A stretch of 64,000 bases of DNA from Aggregicoccus sp. 17bor-14 (GTDB lineage: Bacteria; Myxococcota; Myxococcia; Myxococcales; Myxococcaceae). A program made the translations under genes and the position numbers. This document shows, piece by piece, positions 44,226-53,444 of this stretch; within the stretch, counting starts at the first letter, position 1, and every line of letters starts with the position of its first letter. The stretch spans positions 181,793 through 245,792 of the forward strand of contig NZ_VJZZ01000009.1 in NCBI RefSeq assembly GCF_009659535.1, read 5' to 3'. The notes under the pieces are model-generated. The model saw nothing but the letters and a program-made list of their open reading frames with translations. It had not been told where the DNA came from and ran no database searches.

Positions 44226-45368
44226 ATGCGCTTCGACACCCTCGCGATCCACGCCGGCCAGGCGCCGGACCCCAGCACCGGCGCCATCATGACGCCGGTG
44301 TACCTGACCTCCACCTACGTGCAGGACGGTCCGGGAGAGCACAAGGGCTACGAGTACAGCCGCACGCAGAACCCCACCCGCAAGGCGCTGCAGGACTGCC
44401 TCGCGGCGCTGGAGGGCGCCAAGCACGGCGCCGCGTTCGCGAGCGGCCTCGCGGGCACGGACATGCTGATGCACACGCTGGAGACCGGTGACCACGTCAT
44501 CGTCTCCGACGACGTGTACGGCGGCACCTTCCGCATCTTCGACAAGGTGTTCCGCCGCCACGGCCTCAACTTCTCCTTCGTGGACCTCTCCAGGCCCGAG
44601 GCCTTCGAGGCCGCACTCACCGCGAAGACGCGCATGGTGTGGGTGGAGAGCCCGACCAACCCGATGCTCAAGCTCATCGACCTGGCGCGCATCGCCGAGG
44701 TCGCCAAGCGCCGCAACATCCTCTCGGTCGCGGACAACACCTTCATGACGCCGTACTTCCAGCGCCCGCTGGACCTCGGCTTCGACGTGGTGACCCACTC
44801 CACCACCAAGTACATCAACGGCCACAGCGACGTGGTGGGCGGCTTCGTGTGCACCAGCCGCGACGACGTGGCCGAGCGCATGTACTTCCTGCAGAACGCC
44901 GTGGGTGGCGTCCCCGGCGCCTTCGACAGCTTCCTCGTGCTGCGCGGCGTGAAGACGCTGCACGTGCGCATGGAGCGCCACGCGCAGAACGCGATGGCGG
45001 TCGCCCAGGCGATGCTCAAGCACCCCAAGGTGCAGAAGGTCACCTACCCGGGCCTCGAGACGCACCCGCAGCACCCGCTCGCGCGCCAGCAGATGCGCGG
45101 CTTCGGCGGCATGGTGACCTTCGACATCAAGGGCGGCCTGGAGAGCGCGCGCCGCTTCCTCAAGCGCACCAAGCTCTTCGCCTGCGCCGAGAGCCTCGGC
45201 GGCGTGGAGAGCCTCATCGAGCACCCGGCGATCATGACCCACGCCTCCGTGCCCAAGGAGACGCGCGAGAGGCTCGGCATCACCGACGGCTTCATCCGCC
45301 TCTCGGTGGGCATCGAGGATGCGCGCGACCTCGTCGACGACCTGAACAACGCGCTCGAGGCGGCGTAG
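44226..45368 (+). CDS. Cystathionine gamma-synthase/gamma-lyase family PLP enzyme
   Basis: 380 residues. Seen: IHAGQAPDPSTGAIMTPVYLTSTYVQDGPG, YSRTQNPTRKALQ, FASGLAGTDMLMHTL, VVWVESPTNPMLK-like block, and the PLP lysine region VVTHSTTKYINGHSDVVGG. Sequence alone does not separate synthase (MetB) from lyase. A cystathionine beta-synthase gene lies about 5 kb away, which fits reverse transsulfuration (homocysteine to cysteine) and slightly favours gamma-lyase. It follows the broken udgX after 13 bases and ends in a strong terminator. Confidence 0.92.
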   Translation: MRFDTLAIHAGQAPDPSTGAIMTPVYLTSTYVQDGPGEHKGYEYSRTQNPTRKALQDCLAALEGAKHGAAFASGLAGTDMLMHTLETGDHVIVSDDVYGGTFRIFDKVFRRHGLNFSFVDLSRPEAFEAALTAKTRMVWVESPTNPMLKLIDLARIAEVAKRRNILSVADNTFMTPYFQRPLDLGFDVVTHSTTKYINGHSDVVGGFVCTSRDDVAERMYFLQNAVGGVPGAFDSFLVLRGVKTLHVRMERHAQNAMAVAQAMLKHPKVQKVTYPGLETHPQHPLARQQMRGFGGMVTFDIKGGLESARRFLKRTKLFACAESLGGVESLIEHPAIMTHASVPKETRERLGITDGFIRLSVGIEDARDLVDDLNNALEAA

Positions 45369-45392
45369 CCTCCTCCGCGCTTCCGTTGCACC

Positions 45393-45431
45393 CGAGGGCC
45401 TCGCGCCGTTGCGCGGGGCCCTCGCCGTTTT
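45393..45431. terminator. Bidirectional Rho-independent terminator
   Basis: CGAGGGCCTCGCGC and GCGCGGGGCCCTCG form a 14-base stem (one G-U pair) with loop CGTT, followed by CCGTTTT. It sits between the PLP gene (ending 45368) and the convergent LysR gene (ending 45441). Confidence 0.85.
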
Positions 45432-45440
45432 CAGGAGTCG

Positions 45441-46343
45441 CTAGCGCGCGCCGTCGCCGAGTCGCTCGCGCAGGAGCTCCCACAGCACGCGCACGCGCGG
45501 CACCTCGCGCAGCGCCCGGTGCGTGACGAGGAAGAGCTCGTCCACCGGCCACTGCGCCGCGTCCTCACGCAGCGAGGGCGCGAGCCTCACCGGCGCGAGG
45601 CCGAAGTGCGCCACGCTGGGCTCGGGCACCAGGGCCACGCCCACCCCGGCCGCCACCGCGGCGAGCTGCACCCGCAGGCTCTCGGACTGCACGCGCGGCT
45701 CCACGCCCCGCGCGTGCGCCGCGAGCCAGCGCGCGGGCGCCAGGTGCGCGAGGCGCTCGCCCCAGCCCACCCAGGGCGCGTCCTCCCAGCGCTTCAGTAC
45801 CCCGAACTGCTTCACGAGCGCGGGCGCCCCCACCAGCACCCAGGGCACCGCGGTGAGGCGCGTCACCACCAGGTCGCCGCGGGTCGGGCGCACCGTGCGC
45901 AGCGCCACATCCGCCTCGCGGCGGCTCAGGTCGCGCAGCGCCTCGCCCGGCTCGAGCGCGATGCGCAGGGCCGGGTGGCGGCCGAGCAGCTCCTTCACCA
46001 GGGGCGCGACCAGCAGCTCCGCGAGGTCCGGCGGGCAGGTGAGGCGCACCAGGCCCGCCACCTCGCGCTCGAGCGCATCCGCAGCGCTGGCGAAGCGGGC
46101 CATCCCCACCTCCAGCTCCTCGGCCACGGGCAAGAGCCCCTCGGCGGCCTCGGTGGGGGTGATGCCCTCGCGGCTGCGATCGAAGAGCGTCACCGCGAGC
46201 GCCTCCTCCAGGGCCGCGAGCCGGCGAGACACGGTGGAGGCATCCACGCCGAGTGCCTTCGCCGCGCCGCCCAGGTTGCGCGCGCGGCACAGTGCGAGGA
46301 AGAGCCGGACGTCGTCCCAGGGCAGGCAGGGGGAGCGTTGCAT
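45441..46343 (-). CDS. LysR family transcriptional regulator
   Basis: 300 residues. Seen: a winged helix-turn-helix at about 10-67 (DVRLFLALCRARNLGGAAKALGVDASTVSRRLAALEEALAVTLFDRS), followed by a substrate-binding domain (VRLTCPPDLAELLVAPLVKELLGRHPALRI). It is divergent from an NmrA-like oxidoreductase gene and a T-N11-A dyad lies between the two starts, the classical arrangement in which a LysR protein controls the neighbour and itself. Effector unknown. Confidence 0.93.
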   Translation of the reverse strand: MQRSPCLPWDDVRLFLALCRARNLGGAAKALGVDASTVSRRLAALEEALAVTLFDRSREGITPTEAAEGLLPVAEELEVGMARFASAADALEREVAGLVRLTCPPDLAELLVAPLVKELLGRHPALRIALEPGEALRDLSRREADVALRTVRPTRGDLVVTRLTAVPWVLVGAPALVKQFGVLKRWEDAPWVGWGERLAHLAPARWLAAHARGVEPRVQSESLRVQLAAVAAGVGVALVPEPSVAHFGLAPVRLAPSLREDAAQWPVDELFLVTHRALREVPRVRVLWELLRERLGDGAR

Positions 46344-46373
46344 GGGTGCAAGGCTAACCTGCGTTCCTGGGCG

Positions 46374-46386
46374 TAGCGATGCGCTA
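46374..46386. promoter_or_regulatory. Candidate LysR-binding box TAGCGATGCGCTA (T-N11-A with dyad)
   Basis: Perfect 5-base arms (TAGCG/CGCTA) around ATG, fulfilling the T-N11-A rule for LysR-type regulators. It lies 31 bases from the LysR start and 50 bases from the start of the divergent gene. Confidence 0.6.
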
Positions 46387-46435
46387 ATGCATGGAGCACC
46401 TTTCTCCCGAACACAGCGCAGTCAGGGAGATGGCC

Positions 46436-47281
46436 ATGGAGACGAAGAGCGGGATGACGCTGGTGCTGGGCGGTACGGGCAAGACGGGGCGTCGCGTGGT
46501 GGAGCGACTGCGGGCGCGCGGGCTGCCCGTGCGGGTGGGCTCGCGCACGGGCACGCCCCGCTTCGACTGGGAGGCGCCCGAGACCTGGGGCCCGGCCCTG
46601 GAGGGCGTGACGGCGGTGTACCTCGCTTACGCGCCAGACCTCGGGGCGCCCGGGGCGAGGGAGCAGGTGCGCGCCTTCGCGGCTCAGGCTGCGGCCGGTG
46701 GAGTGCAGCGCATCGTGCTGCTGTCGGGCCGGGGCGAGCCGCAGGCGCACCAGGCCGAGGAGGGCGTGCGCACGTGCGGTGTGGCCTTCACCGTGCTGCG
46801 CGCGGCGTGGTTCTTCCAGAACTTCAGCGAGGGGCACCTCCTCGAGGCCGTGCGCGCAGGCGAGCTGGCCTTCCCCGCGGGCGAGGTCGCGGAGCCCTTC
46901 CTCGACGCCGAGGACATCGCGGAGGTGGCGGTGGCGGCGCTGACGGACGGCGCGCACGCGGGGAGGACCTACGAGCTCACGGGACCGCGGCTGCTCACCT
47001 TCGCGCAGGCCGCAGCGGAGCTCTCGGAGGCGGTGGGGCGCCCGGTGCGTTACGTGCCGCTCACACCCGAGGCCTACGCGGCCTCGCTCGCGCCCTACCT
47101 GCCGCAGGAGGAGGCCGAGTTCCTCGCGCAGCTGTTCTGCGAGGTGCTCGACGGCCGCAACGCGGACCTCGCGGACGGCGTGCAGCAGGTGCTGGGCCGT
47201 GCGCCGCGCGACTTCCGGGCGTGGGCGCGCGAGACGGCCACCGCAGGCGCCTGGAGCGCCGCCGCCGCCGCGGTGAGCTGA
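46436..47281 (+). CDS. NmrA/SDR-like NAD(P)-binding protein
   Basis: 281 residues. Seen: LVLGGTGKTGRRVVERLRARG, the NAD(P)-binding glycine motif, VYLAYAPDL, RIVLLSGRGE and RAAWFFQNFSEGHL, all typical of NmrA-like or atypical short-chain dehydrogenases (QOR2/quinone-type or redox-sensing proteins). The catalytic YxxxK of classical SDRs is not clear, so it may be a sensor or reductase. ATG 46436 is chosen for the GGGAG at a 6-base distance; earlier ATGs at 46391 and 46430 have none. Divergent from the LysR gene. Confidence 0.87.
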   Translation: METKSGMTLVLGGTGKTGRRVVERLRARGLPVRVGSRTGTPRFDWEAPETWGPALEGVTAVYLAYAPDLGAPGAREQVRAFAAQAAAGGVQRIVLLSGRGEPQAHQAEEGVRTCGVAFTVLRAAWFFQNFSEGHLLEAVRAGELAFPAGEVAEPFLDAEDIAEVAVAALTDGAHAGRTYELTGPRLLTFAQAAAELSEAVGRPVRYVPLTPEAYAASLAPYLPQEEAEFLAQLFCEVLDGRNADLADGVQQVLGRAPRDFRAWARETATAGAWSAAAAAVS

Positions 47282-47354
47282 GCGCGTCCACTGCCATGCA
47301 CGGGGCGGGGGACCGGCTTTGCTCGCGCGCCGCGCCGGCGCATAGGGTCGGGGC

Positions 47355-47768
47355 ATGCGGCGATTCCCGTTCTGGAGTGTCTTCCTGCTCTCGTGCGTGC
47401 TCGCGGTCGGATGCGCGGGTGCGCGGGCGAAAGAGCAGAAGCTGAAGTGTTCCGCAGACTACGTCTACGACGAGCCCGTGGAGGCCCTCTGGCCCCGCGT
47501 GCAGGCGTACTTCCGCGCGCAGGGCTTCGACCTCTCTCCGGACTCCGAGCGCTACCTCCTGGTGACGGACGTGCAGGCGAAGCGCCTGCCGATGGAGACC
47601 TTCCAGTTCACCCGCTACTACATGCAGGCTGAGCCGGTCGGCACGCTGAGCGCGCGGGTGCGCATCTACCGCTGGACCTTCACCTCGCTCGTGCACCATC
47701 GCATGGTGGGGAACCCGGGCGAGCTGCAGGTCGACTCGGGCGCCGCGGGGCCCCCGTGGACACGGTGA
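47355..47768 (+). CDS. Lipoprotein, probably the N-terminal part of a frameshifted gene
   Basis: 137 residues as read. Seen: a lipoprotein signal peptide with lipobox (LLSCVLAVGC), then YVYDEPVEALWPRVQAYFRAQGFDLSPDSERYLLVTDVQAKRLPMETFQFTRYYMQAE, resembling a periplasmic BON/SRPBCC-like stretch but not a family I can name. At 47747-47755 there is a run of four G and five C; one extra C there would make the frame continue into the next reading frame (47756-48931), giving PP-VDTVNFTKLTRDDAVNFQ. The end as read (AAGPPWTR) looks non-native. See the next feature. Confidence 0.65.
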   Translation: MRRFPFWSVFLLSCVLAVGCAGARAKEQKLKCSADYVYDEPVEALWPRVQAYFRAQGFDLSPDSERYLLVTDVQAKRLPMETFQFTRYYMQAEPVGTLSARVRIYRWTFTSLVHHRMVGNPGELQVDSGAAGPPWTR

Positions 47769-48931
47769 ACTTCACGAAGCTCACGCGCGACGACGCCGTC
47801 AACTTCCAGATCCTCAGCCGCGAGCGCCTCGAGCTGGGGGAGGAGGGCCCCGGCACGCCCACCTTCGACCGCAACTTCTTCCGCGACCTCGAGGCGGAGA
47901 ACGACCTCCTCGCGCATCTGTACCCGAGCCTGCGGGGCGACGTCGCAGCCGCGACCCGCGAGGCCGGCGCCCTGCATGCCGCTTCCTTCGCGGTACACCT
48001 CGCGGACGAGGCCCCGCGCGCCGTGCGCGAGGCGCGCTGCGGAGAGACCCTCCCGGGCCTCGACGAGATGGCGAAGCCCGGAGGCATCCTGCTGCTCGGC
48101 GAATTGCACGGCACCCAGGAAGTGCCGCGCTTCATGGCCCGCGCCGTGTGCCAGGTCGCCTTCGAGCAGGTGCCGGTGGTGCTCGCCCTGGAGCTCCCGG
48201 TGCAGGAACAACCCGCGCTGGACGCGTACCTGCGCAGCGAGGGAGGCCCGGACGACCAGCGCGCCCTCCTCATGGGCGCGGTGTGGCACCGTCCGCGGCA
48301 GGACGGCCGTACCAGCCGCGCGGTGCTCGAGCTCATCGAACACGTGCGTGTGCTCAACCGCCAGGGCCTGCCGGTGTCCCTGCTCGCCTTCGACTCGCTC
48401 ACCCTGCAGGGCAACGCGCACGAGCAGGCCATGGCCGAGCGCCTGCTCGCGCGCAGGGCGAAGGAGAAGGGCTCGGCGCTCCTGGTGCTCACGGGCAATG
48501 CGCATGCGAGCACCGAGCGCGGCACCGAGTGGGACCCGGGCCTCGTGCCGATGGGCGCGCTGCTCGCGCGCTCGGATTACCGCGTGCGTGCGCTGGACGT
48601 GCTCTACGACGCGGGGCAGGCGTGGACCTGCCGCCTCGGGGAGAAGGGGGCACTCTCCTGCGGCATCCACCCCGAGGACTACCACCTGCCGCACACCGCC
48701 CACGAAGCCGTCTACGGCGCCGCGTACCGGCGTTTCGACCGCGAGCACCGGAGCGAACTGCTGGCGCCCTTCCGGCTCTACGGCCGCGACCGCTTCTTCA
48801 TCCACGGCGGGCAGCACCCACCGCGCGGCTTCCACGGCATCTTCTTCATCACGCGCCCCACCGCCTCGCCGCCCGCGGACGTGCTCACCCTGGGCACCAC
48901 GCCCGCCCCAGCCGCCAGCGCGAGCCCCTGA
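47756..48931 (+). CDS. ChaN/TIKI-like domain protein, possibly the second half of the same frameshifted gene
   Basis: 391 residues. Seen: an N-terminal part (VNFTKLTRDDAVNFQILSRERLELGEEGP, FRDLEAENDLLAHLYPSL) that fits the end of the lipoprotein above, then a region with LLLGELHGTQEVPRFMARAV, FEQVPVVLALELPVQEQ, VSLLAFDS and LLVLTGNAHASTERG, the pattern of haem-uptake/ChaN-like or TIKI-related proteins. The first methionine (GTG 47756) overlaps the previous gene by 13 bases, has no signal peptide and no clear ribosome-binding site, all of which argue it is not an independent gene. Whether the lipoprotein and ChaN-like parts were always one protein is unknown. Confidence 0.68.
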   Translation: MDTVNFTKLTRDDAVNFQILSRERLELGEEGPGTPTFDRNFFRDLEAENDLLAHLYPSLRGDVAAATREAGALHAASFAVHLADEAPRAVREARCGETLPGLDEMAKPGGILLLGELHGTQEVPRFMARAVCQVAFEQVPVVLALELPVQEQPALDAYLRSEGGPDDQRALLMGAVWHRPRQDGRTSRAVLELIEHVRVLNRQGLPVSLLAFDSLTLQGNAHEQAMAERLLARRAKEKGSALLVLTGNAHASTERGTEWDPGLVPMGALLARSDYRVRALDVLYDAGQAWTCRLGEKGALSCGIHPEDYHLPHTAHEAVYGAAYRRFDREHRSELLAPFRLYGRDRFFIHGGQHPPRGFHGIFFITRPTASPPADVLTLGTTPAPAASASP

Positions 48932-49028
48932 CGCGGGGCCGTGCTCGGCGGGCGATGTCGAAAAGCCGGGACCTCGTTCGTCAGTGGAGAAGAGGGCAAC
49001 GCCGCTCTGCCCGACCGAGGTCACCCCG

Positions 49029-49175
49029 ATGGAACTGCTCTTCTGGCTGCTGCTGGCCCCTGGCGTCCCCGCCGACGAAGACTCGCTGCCGGGCGGGCGC
49101 GAAGAGGCCGCGAACGAGGACCGCGAGCCCGGAGGAGGGGAGGAGGCGCCTGAAGGTCCTAGCGCAGGGCACTAG
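49029..49175 (+). CDS. Possible small secreted acidic peptide
   Basis: 48 residues: a hydrophobic start ([15 protein letters not shown]) followed by an acidic, Gly/Glu-rich tail. GAGG lies 9 bases before the ATG. The codons have high GC at third positions, but so do most frames here. It overlaps the end of the opposite-strand amidase gene by four bases. Uncertain. Confidence 0.3.
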   Translation: MELLFWLLLAPGVPADEDSLPGGREEAANEDREPGGGEEAPEGPSAGH

Positions 49176-50599
49176 CCCACGGCGTGCAGGCGCCCGAGGT
49201 CCGGCCGCCGCTGGGTCGAGCGGCGCGCCGCCTCGAGCTGTGCGGCGAGCGCGAGCAGCAGCGCGTCCTCACCGGGGCGCGCCACCAGCTGCACCGCGAG
49301 CGGCAGGCCGTTGGCCGTGAAGCCCGCGGGCACGGACACCGCCGGCTGCCCCGTGACGTTCCAGGGCGGCGTGAAGGGCGTGTAGCTGCTCACCCCCACC
49401 ATGGTGCGCACCGCGCCCCGGCCTGCCCAGCGGCCCACCAGCGGCGGCGGCGTGGCGAGTGTGGGCACCAGCAGCACGTCGGCGCCGGCGGGCAGCTGCG
49501 CGAGGCGCTCGGCTGCGGCGCGCCCCGAGGCGCGTGCACGCTGGAGCATGGCATCGCTCACGCGGCGGCCGAGCCGGGCCATCCCTCGCGTGCGCGCCTC
49601 GCACGCCTGCGGCTCCTCGAGCTGCGCGAAGTCGTCCGCGCAGCCGCGCAGGTAGCGCGTGATGAAGCCGGGCACGATGTTGCCGTAGGCCGGGTCCGCC
49701 TCCACCACCACGTGCCCCAGCTCGCGCAGCCGGGCCCCCGTGTCGTGCAGGGCGCTGCGCACCTCGGGGTGCAGGCGCACCGGCAGCGGGGCCTTCTCGG
49801 AGAGCGCGATGCGCAGCACGCCCGGACCCTTGCTCACCGCGTCCTGCATCGCGCTTCCCCCGAGCACCGCGTCCAGCGCGAGGGCGCTGTCGCGTGCGTG
49901 GCGCGAGACGAAGCCCGCCGAGCTGAGGCCGTGCCAGTGCTCGGCGTGGCCGTCGCCCAGCGGCACGCGCCCCACCGTGGGCTTGAGCCCCACGAGGCCG
50001 CAGGCGGCCGCCGGGATGCGGATGGAGCCACCGCCGTCCGAGGCGTGCGCGAGCGGCACCAGCCCCGCGGCCACGGCCACGGCCGCGCCCCCCGAGGAGC
50101 CTCCCGTCTGGCGCAGCGGATCCCAGGGGTTGCGCGTGGCGCCCGTGGCCCGGGACTCGGTGAAGGGCCAGAGCGCGAGCTCGGGCGAGCAGGTGAGCCC
50201 CACGAACACGGCCCCGGCCGCGCGCAGCCGGCGCACCAGCTCCGCGTCCTTCTCGCTCGGCGGCTGCTGGGAGGGCGTGCCGAAGCGGATGGAGACGCCC
50301 TGCACGTCCGCAGCGTCCTTGAGGGCCACCGGCAGGCCCAGCAGCGGCCGCTGCGCCGCCTCGCCCGCACGGCGCGCGGCGTCCGCGGCGTCGGCGGCCG
50401 CGAGCGCCTGCTCCGCCCACACCTCGCGGAAGGCGCGCAGCGTGGGGTCGTAGCGGGCGATGCGCGCGAGGCACAGGTGCACCAGCTGGCGGCTGGTGAC
50501 GCGGCCCTCGGCGAGGGCCTGCAGCTGGCCCACGGCCCCGGCGAAGGCGAGGTCCTCGTCGGCGGCAGGGCCAGGGGCGGCGGCGTGGGGAGCGCTCAT
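49172..50599 (-). CDS. Amidase signature family protein
   Basis: 475 residues. Seen: [15 protein letters not shown] (catalytic Lys in LKD), [16 protein letters not shown] with the Ser-cis-Ser region, and [22 protein letters not shown], all marks of amidase signature enzymes; Ser-cisSer-Lys would be the triad. Substrate unknown; it is not GatA, because no gatB or gatC is adjacent. ATG 50599 is used; the frame is open further upstream through non-family sequence. The CBS gene precedes it on the same strand with a large hairpin in between, so it may have its own promoter. Confidence 0.9.
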   Translation of the reverse strand: MSAPHAAAPGPAADEDLAFAGAVGQLQALAEGRVTSRQLVHLCLARIARYDPTLRAFREVWAEQALAAADAADAARRAGEAAQRPLLGLPVALKDAADVQGVSIRFGTPSQQPPSEKDAELVRRLRAAGAVFVGLTCSPELALWPFTESRATGATRNPWDPLRQTGGSSGGAAVAVAAGLVPLAHASDGGGSIRIPAAACGLVGLKPTVGRVPLGDGHAEHWHGLSSAGFVSRHARDSALALDAVLGGSAMQDAVSKGPGVLRIALSEKAPLPVRLHPEVRSALHDTGARLRELGHVVVEADPAYGNIVPGFITRYLRGCADDFAQLEEPQACEARTRGMARLGRRVSDAMLQRARASGRAAAERLAQLPAGADVLLVPTLATPPPLVGRWAGRGAVRTMVGVSSYTPFTPPWNVTGQPAVSVPAGFTANGLPLAVQLVARPGEDALLLALAAQLEAARRSTQRRPDLGRLHAVG

Positions 50600-50675
50600 G
50601 TCCGGGATCGTAGCGGCCCCGGCCCCCTCTTTGCGCGCACAAAGGGCGGGCCCGCAAAGACGCGGGGCCCCGCGG

Positions 50676-50710
50676 GTCCGGAAGTGCGCAGCGCTTGCGC
50701 ACCTTCGGAC
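50676..50710. terminator. Strong hairpin after the cystathionine beta-synthase gene
   Basis: 15-base arms starting GTCCG and ending CGGAC with one mismatch and one G-T pair, loop of 5 bases. It lies 39 bases beyond the CBS stop on the minus strand. There is no long T run, so its role as a terminator is uncertain; it could protect the 3' end of the mRNA. Confidence 0.5.
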
Positions 50711-50748
50711 GGCGGAGCCCCGCTTACTTCGCGCTGCCGGGGACGGTC

Positions 50749-52116
50749 CTACGCCGCCTTGCCGTGCAGGTAGTCGATGAGATCGATCTTGGTGACGATG
50801 CCCACCACCTTCTCGCCCTCCTTCACCACCGCGACCTTGTCCTGCGCGAAGATCTCGCGCAGCCGGTCGAGGCTGGTGTCCGGGCTCACCACGCCCATCA
50901 GCGGCTGCACGATGGCGTCGATGGTGTCCGCGAAGCGCACCTTGTTGGCCACCAGCGCGTTGAGCAGATCGTACTCGTGGATCATGCCGGTGCTGCGCCC
51001 GTCGCCGTTGACCACCGGCATCTGGCTGAAGCCGTGCTTGCGCATGGTCTCCACCACCGCGTCCACGCGGTCGCCCTTCTTGGCGGTGATCACCTCGCCC
51101 TTGCGGCCGCTCAGCAGCTCGCGCACGGTGCCGGCGCCCTGCTCCTGCATGAAGCCGTTGTCGCGCATCCACTCGTCGGAGTGGAACTTGGAGATGTAGC
51201 TGCTGCCCGAGTCCGGGGCGATGACCACGATGGTCTTGCCCTTGCCCAGCTCCTTGGCCAGCTGCACCGCCACGTGCACGGCGCTGCCGGTGGAGCCGCC
51301 CCCGAAGATGCCCTCCTCGCGCGCGAGGCGGCGCGCCGCGATGAAGCTCACGCGGTCATCCACCTGGCGGATGTCGTCCAGGACCTTGAAGTCCATGGCG
51401 CCGCACAGCATGTCCTCGCCGATGCCCTCGACCTTGTAGGTGTGCGGCTCGGAGAGCTTGCCCGTCTTGAAGTAGCCCTCGTACACGCTGCCCACGGGGT
51501 CCACGCCCACGTTGCGCAGGCCGGGGATCTTCTCCTTCAGGAACTTGCCCGCGCCGCTCATGGTGCCGCCGGTGCCGAGGCCGGTGACGAAGGCGTCGAT
51601 CTTCCCGCCCGTCTGCTCGAGGATCTCCGGGCCGGTGACCATGTAGTGCGCCTCGATGTTGTCGGGCGTGTGGTACTGGTTGAGCATGAAGGCGCCCGGC
51701 GTCTCGCGGTACAGCCGCTTCGCCGTCTCGTAGTAGCTGCGCGGGTCCTCGGCCGGCACGTTCGTCGGCGTGACCACCACCTGCGCGCCCATCGCCTTGA
51801 GCCGGTTCACCTTCTCGGTGCTCATCTTGTCCGGCATGGTGAAGATGCACTTGAAGCCCATCACCGCGGCCGCGAGCGCCACGCCCATGCCGGTGTTGCC
51901 GCTGGTGTTCTCGATGATGGTGCCGCCGGGCTTGAGCTTCCCCTCGCGCACGGCCTTCTCGAGGATGTACTTGGCCATGCGGTCCTTGATGGAACCGCCC
52001 GGGTTCATGAACTCGCACTTGACGAGCACGGTCGCGTCGTTGGGGCCGACCATCTTGTTGAGCTTGACGAGCGGCGTGTGGCCAATGGCGGAGAGGATGT
52101 TCTCGTGGGTGTGCAT
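50749..52116 (-). CDS. cbs: Cystathionine beta-synthase with C-terminal CBS domain pair
   Basis: 455 residues. Seen: a PLP-dependent catalytic domain with [18 protein letters not shown], the PLP lysine in [28 protein letters not shown], and [15 protein letters not shown], then two CBS motifs (about 335-455: [35 protein letters not shown] and [41 protein letters not shown]). It condenses serine and homocysteine. With the PLP gene at 44226 it would support homocysteine-to-cysteine conversion. The CBS domains may bind adenosyl ligands. ATG 52116. Confidence 0.94.
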   Translation of the reverse strand: MHTHENILSAIGHTPLVKLNKMVGPNDATVLVKCEFMNPGGSIKDRMAKYILEKAVREGKLKPGGTIIENTSGNTGMGVALAAAVMGFKCIFTMPDKMSTEKVNRLKAMGAQVVVTPTNVPAEDPRSYYETAKRLYRETPGAFMLNQYHTPDNIEAHYMVTGPEILEQTGGKIDAFVTGLGTGGTMSGAGKFLKEKIPGLRNVGVDPVGSVYEGYFKTGKLSEPHTYKVEGIGEDMLCGAMDFKVLDDIRQVDDRVSFIAARRLAREEGIFGGGSTGSAVHVAVQLAKELGKGKTIVVIAPDSGSSYISKFHSDEWMRDNGFMQEQGAGTVRELLSGRKGEVITAKKGDRVDAVVETMRKHGFSQMPVVNGDGRSTGMIHEYDLLNALVANKVRFADTIDAIVQPLMGVVSPDTSLDRLREIFAQDKVAVVKEGEKVVGIVTKIDLIDYLHGKAA

Positions 52117-52321
52117 GAGGGCTCTTGAGACAGGGGTTTCGAGAGGGAAGGGAACGCGGCCGGGCTTTATACGCTTCCCACCCGCGCAGGGCCACAGGGG
52201 GCGGCAAGGTGGGATTCCGGAGGGCGCCCCGCGTCGCGCGGGCCCCGGCGCCGGTGCGGCGCTGCGCTCGGCCCCCCGCCTACTGGGAGACAGGCGTGCA
52301 GGGGGCCTCCATTCAGCCCGC

Positions 52322-52349
52322 TAGACCCGGAAGGTGGGGCCGCGATACT
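52322..52349 (+). promoter_or_regulatory. Candidate promoter for the amgK-murU operon
   Basis: TAGACC (52322-52327, 4 of 6) and GATACT (52344-52349, 4 of 6), spacer 16. It lies 39 bases before the ATG at 52388. The rest of the 271-base gap (52117-52387) shows a TATAAA on the minus strand at 52166-52171 that could belong to cbs; nothing else is obvious. Confidence 0.3.
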
Positions 52350-52387
52350 CGGGAGCACCCTTTTTTACTTCCCGGAGACCGCACCCC

Positions 52388-53425
52388 ATGACTCTCGAGG
52401 CCGCCCTGCGCGACCAGGTGGGCAAGGCCATTGGCCGCCCCGTCCCCCACGCCGCCGTGACCAAGCTCAAGGAGGAGGCCAGCACCCGCTCCTACTTCCG
52501 CGTGGGCACCGCGCCCGAGAGCTGGGTGGTGATGGTGATGGCCGCCGGCACCGCGAAGAAGAGCGAGGAGGCCACCAAGGGCGAGGCGCCCAAGGAGCTG
52601 CCCTTCCTCAACGTGCACCGCTACCTGGAGAAGCTCGGCGTGCGGGTGCCGCGCGTGCTGCGCTACGACGAGCCCGCCGGGATGATGGTGCTCGAGGACC
52701 TCTCGGACCGCACCTTCGAGCTCGCGCTGGAGGGCGGCAAGAACAACGCGCGGCTCTACGGCCAGGCGGTGGACCTGCTCGCGCGCCTGCGCGCCCAGGC
52801 CGAGCGCCACGTGGACCCCGAGTGCCTCGCCTTCACCCGCGCCTTCGACGAGGACCTCTACGACTGGGAGCTTCACCACTTCCGCGAGTGGGGCCTGGAG
52901 ATCTGGAGCGGCAAGAAGCCCACGGATGCCGAGCGCGCCGAGCTGGACCGCACCTTCCGCGACATCGCGAAGCAGCTCGCGGCCGCGCCGCGCGGCTTCA
53001 CGCACCGCGACTACCAGAGCCGCAACATCATGGTGAAGGACGGCGAGCTGGTGGTCATCGACTTCCAGGATGCGCTGCAGGGCCCCCGCCAGTACGACCT
53101 GGTGGCGCTGCTGCGCGACAGCTACGTGGAGCTGGACCGCGACTTCGTGGACACGATGCTGGACCGCTACATCCAGGCCTTCTTCGAGGCGAGCGGCGAG
53201 CGCATCGAGCCGGGCCCCTTCAAGGCCTTCTTCGACCTGCTCACCGTGCAGCGCAAGCTCAAGGACGCGGGCCGCTTCGAGTTCATCAACCGGGTGAAGG
53301 GCAACCCCGGCTTCCTCGTCTCCATCCCGGCCTCCCTGCGCTACGTGAAAGAGGGCTTCCGCCGCCGCCCCGAGCTCGCGGGGCTGCAGAAGCTCATCGC
53401 GAAGTACGTGCCCGAAGTCGGCTGA
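52388..53425 (+). CDS. amgK: AmgK-like N-acetylmuramate/N-acetylglucosamine 1-kinase
   Basis: Phosphotransferase-fold protein of 345 residues. Seen: STRSYFRVG loop, VLEDLSDRTFE, the Brenner motif HRDYQSRNIM (His206) and IDFQDA (Asp225), the catalytic and metal-binding aspartate sites. AmgK phosphorylates the anomeric carbon of MurNAc and GlcNAc in cell-wall recycling. The pairing with a nucleotidyltransferase gene 19 bases downstream strongly supports this role. ATG 52388; an open extension upstream overlaps the promoter. Confidence 0.87.
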   Translation: MTLEAALRDQVGKAIGRPVPHAAVTKLKEEASTRSYFRVGTAPESWVVMVMAAGTAKKSEEATKGEAPKELPFLNVHRYLEKLGVRVPRVLRYDEPAGMMVLEDLSDRTFELALEGGKNNARLYGQAVDLLARLRAQAERHVDPECLAFTRAFDEDLYDWELHHFREWGLEIWSGKKPTDAERAELDRTFRDIAKQLAAAPRGFTHRDYQSRNIMVKDGELVVIDFQDALQGPRQYDLVALLRDSYVELDRDFVDTMLDRYIQAFFEASGERIEPGPFKAFFDLLTVQRKLKDAGRFEFINRVKGNPGFLVSIPASLRYVKEGFRRRPELAGLQKLIAKYVPEVG

Positions 53426-53444
53426 GGCGGAAGGACCCCCACCC

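Noticed and set aside
44014-44226. Regulatory leader (SAM riboswitch) before the transsulfuration gene
   Set aside because: The region is the remnant of udgX in frame; I see no kink-turn or conserved riboswitch core.
46391-46435. Longer start of the NmrA-like protein (ATG 46391)
   Set aside because: No ribosome-binding site there; ATG 46436 has GGGAG at a good distance and starts just before the dinucleotide-binding motif.
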